Part shown: piece by piece, positions 8,263 to 16,260 of the stretch
Layout: each line of letters opens with the position of its first letter
Position numbering within the stretch: the stretch's first letter is position 1
Assembly (NCBI GenBank): GCA_039819115.1
Contig: JBCBST010000044.1
Coordinates: forward strand, 1-22,892
Source: JBCBST01 sp039819115
GTDB lineage: Bacteria; Bacteroidota; Rhodothermia; Balneolales; Balneolaceae
Reading direction: 5' to 3'
DNA: 22,892 bases
The notes under the pieces: generated by a model
The model's input: only the letters and a program-made list of their open reading frames with translations
What the model was told of the DNA's origin: nothing
The model's database searches: none
Position numbers and translations under genes: made by a program

Positions 8263-8306
8263 CGCGCTGTTTTTATAAAAAATGCTGGTTTCATCCCTCT
8301 TATACC

Positions 8307-8324
8307 ATACTCCTAATGGAGTAT
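8307..8324 (-). promoter_or_regulatory. Copy 3 of the shared 18-bp motif, a perfect 7-4-7 palindrome
   Basis: On the minus strand this reads ATACTCCATTAGGAGTAT: two perfect 7-bp arms around ATTA. It overlaps the last codons of the kinase gene (…ILH and TAG) and lies 44 nt upstream of the regulator start at 8262. A TATAAG that could act as a -10 element follows directly. NarL-family dimers bind inverted heptamers, which this layout fits. Binding itself is inferred. Confidence 0.55.
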
Positions 8325-11300
8325 TTTTAAAGGTACGTTTACGTCGATCTGTGTACCCTTATCGGTACTGATTTCCAGGGCGCCATTTAGTTCTCTTGCC
8401 CGTTTATTCATGTTACCCAACCCGAGTCCTCCGTTATGGGTATTAGCGGGCGGTTTAAACGTTCCATCGTCCCGAATGGAAAGAGAAAGCGTGCCATTGT
8501 TCTCTGCAACGCTGATATCCAGGTGTTTTGCGCCGGCATATTTCAATGTGTTCTGGCTGGCCTCCTGTATAATCCGGAAGAGGTTGAGCCCCATAGTCGG
8601 AGACAATGTGATATCCTGTTCTGATGTCACGGAAACCCTCACCTCTAACGCTTCTTTGATGGAGGTTTGTTTATTCATGTATTCTTTCACGTGTTGCTCG
8701 AACCCGGATAGGGTCAATTCTTTTTGGCTTAATGCCCAAATGGTTTCCCGAAGCTGCTTTATTGTATCCTGTGCATCATACCGAAGAGACTGCATCAATT
8801 CAGATGACTTCCCAGTATCCTGTTTCTTCGTATATCGATCGGCAAGCTCCAGGCCAGATCGAATATTAGCTAACTGGGCGCCTACGTGATCGTGAAGATC
8901 TCTGGAAATACGCTCTCTTTCCCCGCGAAGTTTGTTTTCCAGTTCAGCAGATCGTAGCTGTTGGCGCAGTTTACGCTGGGCAAAATAACGAACCGTTGCA
9001 ACCAGTGTCCCGATAAGCATGAGCAACACCAGCACTCTGAACCACCGTGTATTCCACCAGGGCGGACTTATGTTGATGAAAAGAGTGCGGGCTTCCTGGT
9101 TCCAAACCCCAAAACTATTCGCCGCTTTTACGTTAAATGTATACGTTCCCGGGGCAAGATTGGGATAATCGGCAAAATTACGGTTTCCGCTATACACCCA
9201 ATCCTCATCTATCCCAGTCATTTTATAGGCGTACTCATTTCTCTTCGGAGCATGATAATCCAGTGCAGCAAACTGAAAGGAAAGGAAGTTTTGGTCGTAC
9301 TCCAGTTCCAGACTGCGATTTATAACCGCGCTGGTATCTCCCAGAAAAGGTTCATTAAACAGGTTAACCGTCGTCAAAACAACCTCCGGACCCTGATCTG
9401 GCAGGTTTAATTGTTCCGGGATAATACGATTGAACCCTTTGATGCCTCCGAAAAGCAAACTCCCATCGCTCAAGGCCAGATAAGCACCAGTATTAAACTC
9501 ATTGTTTTGTAAACCATCCGCTTCTGTAAATGTGCGTACAGAAGTCTTATCTGCATTTATCCTTGCAACCCCCAGGTTCGTACTTACCCAAAATGCCGGC
9601 TTATTCTGTTCGGGGAGTATACCATACGTGCTATTATTTGGTAAACCTGAAGAAGTCGTGAACCAGGTAAACGTTTCGGAGGATGCATTCCAGGAGGTAA
9701 GCCCACCGCCATAGGTAGCAAACCAATAAGTAGAATCCGAAAGCTGCAATATGCTTCTTGCGTCGGGAAAACTCATTCCTTCTCCATCCTCACGATATGG
9801 GAAATGCTGTACCCCAACTATCTTTTTGTCATTCATGCGGATTCTGGTAAATCCATTTGTCATTGTTGCTAACCAGATATCACCTTGTTTGTCCTCATAA
9901 ATCCTGCGAATCGCATCGCTATTTAGCCGTAACGGTTCGGACCGGGTAGTAACCGTTTGGATTTGCGCAACCTCCCCCTTTATCCATTCCAGTGAGTTAT
10001 ACACAACCTGCAATCCTTCACCTTCATACCCTATCCAAAGCCAACCACGACTATCCGCAAAAACCTGGTGCACGTTCAGGCTGGCAATAAAACTATTACC
10101 CGGCGTAAAATAAGACACCTTTTGTGGTTCATCGGTCTGTACTAGCCCCAGGCCCTGATTATTTGTACCAAACCAGAGGTTATTGTGGAATTGTTCGATA
10201 GACCAGATCGACGTTTTTTCAGTTGCGCGCACTTTGATGGCTTCAGACTGATCTGGGAAATCGGAGATTTGATACAACCCATCAAAGGTTCCTACCCAGA
10301 GCGCACTCCCGGTCTCTTCAAAGGAGAGCATAAAATTATTCCCTAAGCCACTGACCTGTTCCGTAGTGTAGATTTCAATGCCTTTTTGTTCTTCAATTTT
10401 GAGAAATCCATTTCCCCAGGTGCTCATCCAAAGTTCTCCCGACGGACTTTCGTACAGTTTAGCGCTACCATCAGCTGAACTGTTCGGTATAAGCGTATGT
10501 GATGTTCGGGCACCGGTGTCTTTGCTGATTTGTTGTAACACCCCGGACGTACCTGCTACCAATAAATATTGCTCTCGTTCAACCACTAATCCTTCAGCAG
10601 AAGACTTCAGAGGCCCTGTTTTAATGGCTTTTTTCACCGTTTCAGGCAGATATACTTCCGGCACCGCATAAAATCCATCTGTACTTTCGTCCACCCAAAG
10701 AACTCCGGTGTCATCAATAAAGAGATTGTATGCGTTAGCCATTGCTTCCCGCTTTCCTCCTCGAAACCAAGTGGCCTGAAGCGGTTTCCCAGGTTCAGGG
10801 TGTGCACGAAAGGCATTAAGCTCTTCGGCGCTAATATGATATAAGCCCTTAAAGGATGCACAAAGGAAGCTCCCATCCGCCAGTTGTAAAATGGAATTGG
10901 GATTCTTCAGCGGAAGCAGCGATACATCATCGATGAGGGCTACAGGCATAAACTCGTTGGTAACGGGATTAAAAATGCCAAGATCGCCCTCAAAAAACGA
11001 TAACCAATACGCTCCTTCTGTATCCTGGAAAATAAGACTCAGACTAGCCTGAAATCCGGGATCGGGGTTACCAGGGCCAGGACCAAGCCTGGAAAACTGT
11101 TCTGTGATCGGGTCGAATACATTCAGCCCACCATTTCTGGTGCTTATCCATAATGTTCCGTCGTTTGCCTCAAATACCCCGTGAACAAAACTATCAGATA
11201 GTGATGTCGAATCGCCCTCAACATGTCGAAAAATGCGCATCTGTTTTCCATCAAACCGATTCAAACCATCCATCGTGGAAACCCAGATAAAGCCTCGGGA

Positions 11301-11477
11301 ATCCTGCATCACATTTTGAACGGTATTATGAGACAGCCCGATATTCTCTACGGTGTAGTGATGTACAGAAAATGAAGACGTTTGAGCCATGACCCACGTA
11401 CTACTACTACATACAAACCAACAAAGAATAACCCGGCTAAACAAACGCATATCTGATGACAGGTAATGACCTTTCAT
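8313..11477 (-). CDS. Propeller-type sensor histidine kinase (Reg_prop, Y_Y_Y, HisKA_3)
   Basis: This is a membrane sensor kinase of 1,054 residues from the ATG at 11477. After a signal peptide ending WVMAQ, the periplasmic part holds a dozen or so propeller blades with the pattern D-x-x-G-x-x-W (for example QDSRGFIWVST, ADSRGWLWIGY, EDKQGDIWLAT), probably two seven-bladed propellers. A Y_Y_Y domain follows at about 730-804 and one membrane helix at about 813-832. The cytoplasmic HisKA_3 domain has phospho-acceptor His862 in RDLHDHVGAQL. The HATPase domain shows RIIQEASQNTLKYA, IRDDG and GGLGLGNM. There is no fused receiver; the NarL-type regulator next door is the expected partner. A TTG at 11489 could extend it by 4 residues, but it lies 2 bp from a TATAAT. 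An ATG at 11450 would give a more classical 23-residue signal peptide, so the exact start is unsettled. Confidence 0.95.
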   Translation of the reverse strand: MKGHYLSSDMRLFSRVILCWFVCSSSTWVMAQTSSFSVHHYTVENIGLSHNTVQNVMQDSRGFIWVSTMDGLNRFDGKQMRIFRHVEGDSTSLSDSFVHGVFEANDGTLWISTRNGGLNVFDPITEQFSRLGPGPGNPDPGFQASLSLIFQDTEGAYWLSFFEGDLGIFNPVTNEFMPVALIDDVSLLPLKNPNSILQLADGSFLCASFKGLYHISAEELNAFRAHPEPGKPLQATWFRGGKREAMANAYNLFIDDTGVLWVDESTDGFYAVPEVYLPETVKKAIKTGPLKSSAEGLVVEREQYLLVAGTSGVLQQISKDTGARTSHTLIPNSSADGSAKLYESPSGELWMSTWGNGFLKIEEQKGIEIYTTEQVSGLGNNFMLSFEETGSALWVGTFDGLYQISDFPDQSEAIKVRATEKTSIWSIEQFHNNLWFGTNNQGLGLVQTDEPQKVSYFTPGNSFIASLNVHQVFADSRGWLWIGYEGEGLQVVYNSLEWIKGEVAQIQTVTTRSEPLRLNSDAIRRIYEDKQGDIWLATMTNGFTRIRMNDKKIVGVQHFPYREDGEGMSFPDARSILQLSDSTYWFATYGGGLTSWNASSETFTWFTTSSGLPNNSTYGILPEQNKPAFWVSTNLGVARINADKTSVRTFTEADGLQNNEFNTGAYLALSDGSLLFGGIKGFNRIIPEQLNLPDQGPEVVLTTVNLFNEPFLGDTSAVINRSLELEYDQNFLSFQFAALDYHAPKRNEYAYKMTGIDEDWVYSGNRNFADYPNLAPGTYTFNVKAANSFGVWNQEARTLFINISPPWWNTRWFRVLVLLMLIGTLVATVRYFAQRKLRQQLRSAELENKLRGERERISRDLHDHVGAQLANIRSGLELADRYTKKQDTGKSSELMQSLRYDAQDTIKQLRETIWALSQKELTLSGFEQHVKEYMNKQTSIKEALEVRVSVTSEQDITLSPTMGLNLFRIIQEASQNTLKYAGAKHLDISVAENNGTLSLSIRDDGTFKPPANTHNGGLGLGNMNKRARELNGALEISTDKGTQIDVNVPLKILH

Positions 11478-11491
11478 TTTTTTAAACAAGC

Positions 11492-11497
11492 ATTATA
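11492..11497 (-). promoter_or_regulatory. Possible -10 element of the propeller-kinase promoter
   Basis: The minus strand reads TATAAT here, 14 bp upstream of the ATG at 11477. No matching -35 is evident at 16-18 bp. If it is used, the transcript would start close to the ATG at 11477, giving a very short leader for that start and about 30 nt for the start at 11450. This is suggestive only. Confidence 0.3.
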
Positions 11498-11590
11498 CCC
11501 ACAGTAGGAATGTAACATATACGGTTTTAAACTCTTGTTAATGAAAATTAATGAACTTGTTTCCCCCTTTATTAGTATATGTGATCCACT

Positions 11591-12088
11591 ATGTCAAGAT
11601 TAATGGATTCAAGAAAGAAATTACGTCCTTATATTGGGTTTTTAGGCTGGTTTTCGATCACGTTTTTAACCGCTGCTTTTATATCATATGGTATAATCAG
11701 TTACTACTCTTCCATTGTAATTTCCGATCTGAATTTACCAACCTGGGGTATCCACCATACTCTGTTACCCGTTATCTGGTTCAGTTTTTATGCCATCCAG
11801 GGTGTTGCGACATGGCTGGTGTGGAGAAAAACCAGCGTGATAGGACTTAACCCGGCGTTAAGGGGTTATTTATTTCATCTTGGCTTATCTATTTTAGCGA
11901 CTATCCTGCTCTTTTACCTTTCCGGTCCCTTTAATTTATTTATTCATTCCTTAATCATATTCGTTTCCTTCTTCTTCTTTGCTAAACTATATTATAATGC
12001 AAACCGGGTGGCGGCCTTCATAGTCATACCCAATCTGTGTTGGCTGTTGTATCTGTTATTATTTTATGGTTCAGCTTCATTTTTCTAA
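11591..12088 (+). CDS. TspO/MBR-family membrane protein, divergent
   Basis: The 165-residue protein has five hydrophobic segments, the size and topology of TspO/MBR (tryptophan-rich sensory or translocator) proteins. The stretch LNLPTWGIHHTLLPVIWFSF, followed by YAIQGVATWLVWRK, matches the family's loop 1-helix 2 pattern (KPxWxPP ... W..LY.LMG.A..LVW). The end (AAFIVIPNLCWLLYLLLF) matches the helix 5 pattern with VPYLxW. The classical WNPP is replaced by WGIHH, so it is a divergent member. Known family members bind porphyrins and tune stress or photosynthesis responses; the ligand here is unknown. Its stop overlaps the next gene's start by one base (TAATG), tying it to the THI5-domain kinase. 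A start at 11603 is also possible, and neither start has a clear ribosome site. Confidence 0.72.
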   Translation: MSRLMDSRKKLRPYIGFLGWFSITFLTAAFISYGIISYYSSIVISDLNLPTWGIHHTLLPVIWFSFYAIQGVATWLVWRKTSVIGLNPALRGYLFHLGLSILATILLFYLSGPFNLFIHSLIIFVSFFFFAKLYYNANRVAAFIVIPNLCWLLYLLLFYGSASFF

Positions 12089-14982
12089 TGCGCACGTTAA
12101 CGCATGTACTTTATCTGTTCTGCTTTTTATTTATTCCTAATGGAATAAAAGCTCAACCTTTTATCTCTAAGCCAAATTCTGATCTTGTATTAGAGCTTAA
12201 GTGGTTCCATCAGTTTCAGTTTGCCGGTTATTATGCGGCAGACATCAACGGTTTTTATGAACAAGAGGGACTCAACATCACCATTCGGGAGGGACGGTTA
12301 GAGAGTGACCAGGTGCAGAATGTACTCGACGGCACCGCAGACTTTGCCATTTATGATTCGGGATTATTAGTTGATTATGCCAACGGGAAAGACGTTGTAG
12401 TACTTGATGCGATTTTCCAATACTCACCCTATGTTATTGCCGCACGTGCAGACCGCAACTTTGTTCAGCTTGCCGATTTTGCCAATGCAAAAATCATGGT
12501 TGGGGATATTGTCGGTAAATCTGAATTACTCGCGGTGTTCGGTCAGGAAGGAATCGATACCGACTCCATGGAGTTTGTACTCTACAATAAAGAAGAATTC
12601 TTTTCTGATTCTACCATTGATGCTATCCATGGCTATGTAACCGCCGATTTGCAGGAGCTTATGGTACGCGGTATGGAGCTTGATATCTACTATCCATGGC
12701 GATACGGCGTGGATTTTTATGGCGACTTATTGTTTACCCGTTCCAGCCTGCTTGCATCCAGCCCCATTGTTGTTAAGCGATTTGAAGAAGCCTCCCGTAA
12801 AGGTTGGGAATATGCCCGTGAGCATGAAGAAGAAATCATCGATTACATTCTGAGCCTTCCAGGAGTAACGGAACGAGGAATTACGCGTGAGCTACTCCGG
12901 CTGGAAGCCCAAAAAACCTGGGAATACTCTATTCCCGACAAAATTCCCCTGGGTTTTATGAGCGAAGACCGGTGGACAAGAATAGGAGCTTACTATGTTG
13001 CTTCTGGCCTGATTGATGAGGCGCCCGTTCTGGATGACTTTTTAGCCAAGCCCGGGCAAAGCCTGCTTGAGCGGTTAAAAGCTGTTCTTAAATATATTAT
13101 AACGGCTATCCTGGCTTCTATTGGCGCGTTCTTACTATGGATTTATGCACTCAAATCAGAGGTCAGAAAGCGGACAAAGCTGTGGGTTGAAGAATACAGG
13201 CGCCGGCAACGGGTTGAATTCAAACACAAGGAATTGATAAACAACATTGAAGATGTTGTGTTTGAGATGGATAAACGCGGGGTGTTCACGTACCTCAGCC
13301 CAAGGACGAAAGCCATAACCGGGTTTGATCCGGAAGAGTGTATTGGAGTGTTAGGGGTACCCTTCACGAACCCCGGTGACCGGCGTGCATTACACCGGCG
13401 CTATATACGTCGAATGAGTACCGGAATAGATGACCGAAGGTCGTTTCGTTTTGTTAAAAAATCTGGGCAACAAGGCTGGCTGGTTTCGACCACACAGCTG
13501 AAAGAGCATAATGGAGAACTGAGAGTTACCGGAACATTTCGGGATATCACCAAAGAAATCGAGGTAAGGGAGGCCCTAAAGCTATCCGAAGAACGGTACG
13601 AGAATGTAGTACAGAACATCACAGAGTGCGTATTCTGTATGGATACAAGGGCACGGTTCACCTTTGTCAGTACATACATTACCGATCTCATTGATGAGCT
13701 TCCTGAAAGCCTGGCCGGGATGAGCTTTGATTATATCGTGCTGGACGAAGACAAACCCAATGTGCAAAAGGCGCTGGGAGAATTGACAAAAGAAGAGGTC
13801 GTACGCTTTAACTTCCGTCTTCAAAATAAAGACGGTCTTATGAAGTGGATTGAAGCAAACTGTAAAATGGTCATCAATCCGGAAGGGCAACAGGAAATTC
13901 AGGGTACACTAAAGGATATTTCAGATAAGCACTACATCATTACCGCCTTAAAACGATCAGAAGAACGATTTAAACGAATAACAGAGCGGTCGCCAGTCGG
14001 TATTGTCATGATACTGAACAACGAATACATCTATGCCAATACCCGGTATGCAGAAATCTTTGAGACTTCCGTGGACCGTCATCTTAACCAACCCGTGGAT
14101 CTGGATCGCATCCATCCGGGAGATCGCAAGATGATGGAAGAAAACATGCGACGGTTGGTCTCCGGAGAAAAGAAGGAATCGGTAAATCTATACCGGGCAT
14201 ATACCTACAACGATCGCCCTATTTTCCTGGAGTACTACACGACTACGATCCAAACCAAAATCGATACGATCATCTTCAGTACAGCTATTGATATAACCGA
14301 ACGTGAAAACGCAAAACGGGCCCTTGAACAATCGGTTTCTGAAAAAAATGTTCTCCTATCTGAAATACATCACCGGGTGAAGAATAACATGGCTGTCATT
14401 TCGGGCTTGATGGAGCTTCAACGGTTTTCTGCAAAAGATGAGAACACCAGAATGCTCCTCCAGGATGCACAGCTTCGCATCAAGACCATCGCTTCTATTC
14501 ACGAACAGCTGTATAACAACGAATCCTTTACCGATATCCCCTTCCGGGATTACTTGTATCAACTTCTGGAAGGTATTCAAAATACCATGTTCATCCCCGG
14601 TTTGGATGTTGTTATTCATAAGGATATAACCGATTGTCCGCTCAATATTAATCAGGCAATCCCACTGGCTCTTTTTATTAATGAGGTTATCACCAATTCA
14701 TTTAAACATGCTTTTTCAGGAAGAGAAAAAGGGAATATCACCGTTTCTTTTCGTGAACTGGATGACCGGACCATTCATGTAAGCATTACGGATGACGGAA
14801 TTGGTCTGCTTCCTAAATACAGAGAAAGCAAGTCGTTAGGTATGGTTCTTATTAAAACGCTGTCCCAACAGCTCGGAGGAACACTAACCATAGGAGATGG
14901 TAAAGACGGAACCGGATGTGCGATAGAACTTTCATTCAACGCAAAAGAAGAAACCGGTTCAGCTTCCGGAATAAAAGCTTAG
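12088..14982 (+). CDS. THI5/NMT1-domain, triple-PAS sensor histidine kinase (HisKA_2)
   Basis: The 964-residue protein has a signal peptide (1-22, ending GIKA). A periplasmic THI5/NMT1-type substrate-binding domain follows at about 33-245; its opening LELKWFHQFQFAGYYAADIN is typical of that family. There is one membrane helix at about 336-354. Three PAS domains lie at about 383-490, 502-612 and 626-738; the first two end in FRDIT and LKDIS, the third in IDITE. The HisKA_2 core contains EIHHRVKNNM with probable phospho-acceptor His762. The HATPase domain shows NEVITNSFKHAF (865-876) and DDGIG (902-906). I chose the ATG at 12088 because it starts the signal peptide and overlaps the tspO stop; an in-frame ATG at 12037 lies inside tspO. 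No receiver gene is adjacent, so the output partner is unknown. HisKA_2 kinases often signal to stand-alone receivers encoded elsewhere. Thiamine-precursor sensing is possible but unproven. Confidence 0.93.
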   Translation: MRTLTHVLYLFCFLFIPNGIKAQPFISKPNSDLVLELKWFHQFQFAGYYAADINGFYEQEGLNITIREGRLESDQVQNVLDGTADFAIYDSGLLVDYANGKDVVVLDAIFQYSPYVIAARADRNFVQLADFANAKIMVGDIVGKSELLAVFGQEGIDTDSMEFVLYNKEEFFSDSTIDAIHGYVTADLQELMVRGMELDIYYPWRYGVDFYGDLLFTRSSLLASSPIVVKRFEEASRKGWEYAREHEEEIIDYILSLPGVTERGITRELLRLEAQKTWEYSIPDKIPLGFMSEDRWTRIGAYYVASGLIDEAPVLDDFLAKPGQSLLERLKAVLKYIITAILASIGAFLLWIYALKSEVRKRTKLWVEEYRRRQRVEFKHKELINNIEDVVFEMDKRGVFTYLSPRTKAITGFDPEECIGVLGVPFTNPGDRRALHRRYIRRMSTGIDDRRSFRFVKKSGQQGWLVSTTQLKEHNGELRVTGTFRDITKEIEVREALKLSEERYENVVQNITECVFCMDTRARFTFVSTYITDLIDELPESLAGMSFDYIVLDEDKPNVQKALGELTKEEVVRFNFRLQNKDGLMKWIEANCKMVINPEGQQEIQGTLKDISDKHYIITALKRSEERFKRITERSPVGIVMILNNEYIYANTRYAEIFETSVDRHLNQPVDLDRIHPGDRKMMEENMRRLVSGEKKESVNLYRAYTYNDRPIFLEYYTTTIQTKIDTIIFSTAIDITERENAKRALEQSVSEKNVLLSEIHHRVKNNMAVISGLMELQRFSAKDENTRMLLQDAQLRIKTIASIHEQLYNNESFTDIPFRDYLYQLLEGIQNTMFIPGLDVVIHKDITDCPLNINQAIPLALFINEVITNSFKHAFSGREKGNITVSFRELDDRTIHVSITDDGIGLLPKYRESKSLGMVLIKTLSQQLGGTLTIGDGKDGTGCAIELSFNAKEETGSASGIKA

Positions 14983-15000
14983 CTTTAGTTTCGGACAGGG

Positions 15001-15025
15001 AAAAACACTCTTTGTAAAGAGGGTG
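15001..15025 (-). terminator. Terminator between the convergent kinase and tyrA genes
   Basis: CTCTTT at 15008-15013 pairs with AAAGAG at 15016-15021, and wobble pairs extend the stem outward. On the minus strand the stem is followed by TGTTTTT (15001-15007), which suits termination of tyrA. On the plus strand the following sequence is only mildly T-rich, so it would be weaker for the kinase gene. Confidence 0.5.
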
Positions 15026-15076
15026 CGCTTCTGTTTGTACTCAACTAACATACCCTTAGGTACACACGATACTCGA

Positions 15077-16210
15077 TCAGGCGAAACGATCCGCTAACCG
15101 ATTGATCAGATAGCTACTTTCATCCAGGGCCTGTGTGGCAAAACGGCCAAAAAAGTCTGTTACACCCTCAAATTCCTGGATAAAACCATCCCTGTCATTC
15201 TCGCGCACCAATTCTGCAAGCCGGGCATGATGATCAAAAAACTGAGTGAGAAGCTTTCGGCGCTCTTCATTGGCAAAAACAATATCGGCGTACAGCTCAG
15301 CGCTTTGAGCAAAAATCCGTCCGGTCATCATCAGTTCTGCACGATAGATGGGCGATGAATAATCGAGCATATCTGCAGGCCGCAAATAGTTATGCTTCAT
15401 GAATGAACCATGCAATAACGCCACAAAGTGACGAAGCCCCTGAACCAGATGCATCACATGATCGTGCTTTTCAGGATCGGCTTCAATGATTCGCATTCCC
15501 CATAACTCACACTGATTAATAAACCAACCGGCTTGTTCAGAATGCCTTGCAGGACAATAGACCATCAGCTGTTTGGAAAGATTATGTACATCGGGACCAT
15601 GCATGGGGTGTAGTCCCACTACCGGACCTGTATGAGCATGGATCATAGCCTGGATGGGGGCCGATTTATTACTGGTAAAATCAGCTAAAATAGTATGCTC
15701 CTGTATTTTCCCTGACAGGCGGTTTATCACGGCTTCGGTAATATTGATCGGTACCGTAACAATCACCAGGTCGAGTACGGGCGCCATTTGTTCCAGTTCG
15801 TGCCAGTTCCCTTTATCAATAGAATAGGCTATATGCCCACTTTGCTCCGTAATCCGTTTATACAGGCTACCCATTCCTCCTTCACCACCAACATATAACA
15901 CATGCTTAGGCTCCTCGGTAGATCGGGGAAACTGTTGCTGAGACTGGCTTGCACGGGAAGCAGCCATAATCATTCTTAAAAAATCTTCGGCCCAATCCGG
16001 ATCTAACCCCCGTTCCCTGGCTTTCCGGGTAAACGCCTCTGTCTTTTCCCGTTCCCGGCTGGGTACAAATACCGGTAACTGTTTTTCTATCTTTGTTCGA
16101 ATCACATCCTGAACAGTGGCATTGCGTTCTACCAGTAAATCCAGGATCTGCTGGTCAATTTCATCGATCCTTTTTCGTGGACCTTCTAAATGCTGTTGGG
16201 TTTCGGGCAT
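15077..16210 (-). CDS. tyrA: Bifunctional chorismate mutase / prephenate dehydrogenase (T-protein)
   Basis: The 377-residue protein aligns end to end in layout with E. coli TyrA (373 residues) and makes 4-hydroxyphenylpyruvate for tyrosine synthesis. The N-terminal AroQ-type chorismate mutase helix (about 10-95) has RKRIDEIDQQILDLLVERN and LPVFVPSRERE. A dinucleotide-binding start follows (YVGGEGGMGSLYKRI, about 106-120). Then come ADFTSNKSAPIQAM, GLHPMHGPD and the GLRHFVALLHG and SSPIYRAELMMTGR segments of the dehydrogenase. The catalytic-type histidine in LHPM is present. The start at 16210 follows a purine-rich AAGAAAG. It is transcribed away from uvrB over a 77-bp shared region. The resemblance to the gammaproteobacterial fused form is striking for this lineage and may reflect transfer. 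Confidence 0.95.
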   Translation of the reverse strand: MPETQQHLEGPRKRIDEIDQQILDLLVERNATVQDVIRTKIEKQLPVFVPSREREKTEAFTRKARERGLDPDWAEDFLRMIMAASRASQSQQQFPRSTEEPKHVLYVGGEGGMGSLYKRITEQSGHIAYSIDKGNWHELEQMAPVLDLVIVTVPINITEAVINRLSGKIQEHTILADFTSNKSAPIQAMIHAHTGPVVGLHPMHGPDVHNLSKQLMVYCPARHSEQAGWFINQCELWGMRIIEADPEKHDHVMHLVQGLRHFVALLHGSFMKHNYLRPADMLDYSSPIYRAELMMTGRIFAQSAELYADIVFANEERRKLLTQFFDHHARLAELVRENDRDGFIQEFEGVTDFFGRFATQALDESSYLINRLADRFA

Positions 16211-16224
16211 CTTTCTTATATCGA

Positions 16225-16260
16225 CATGGTTTAAACCGTGAATCTAACAGAATTTTCTGT
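16225..16260. promoter_or_regulatory. Two palindromes in the divergent tyrA-uvrB promoter region
   Basis: CATGGTTTAAACCGTG at 16225-16240 has a perfect GGTTTAAACC core with one mismatched outer pair. ACAGAA-TT-TTCTGT at 16247-16260 is a second inverted repeat, ending 27 bp before the uvrB ATG. Either could be an operator. uvrB is an SOS gene in many bacteria, but neither site matches the E. coli LexA consensus (CTGT-N8-ACAG), so no regulator is named. Confidence 0.4.

Noticed and set aside
8961..9410. Long open frame antisense to the propeller kinase
   Set aside because: It has no recognisable protein pattern, lies entirely within a strongly supported gene and shows no ribosome site.
11478..11489. 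TTG start for the propeller kinase
   Set aside because: It lies 2 bp from a TATAAT and adds only four residues, while ATG codons at 11477 and 11450 are available.
12037..12087. Earlier in-frame ATG for the THI5-domain kinase
   Set aside because: It lies inside the TspO-like gene. The ATG at 12088 starts a proper signal peptide and overlaps the upstream stop.
12564..12575. ACTCCATGGAGT palindrome
   Set aside because: It is inside the kinase coding sequence and lacks the 4-bp spacer of the motif.
16247..16260. E. coli-type LexA box upstream of uvrB
   Set aside because: The arms are ACAGAA and TTCTGT, the reverse order of CTGT-N8-ACAG, so it is reported only as an unassigned palindrome.
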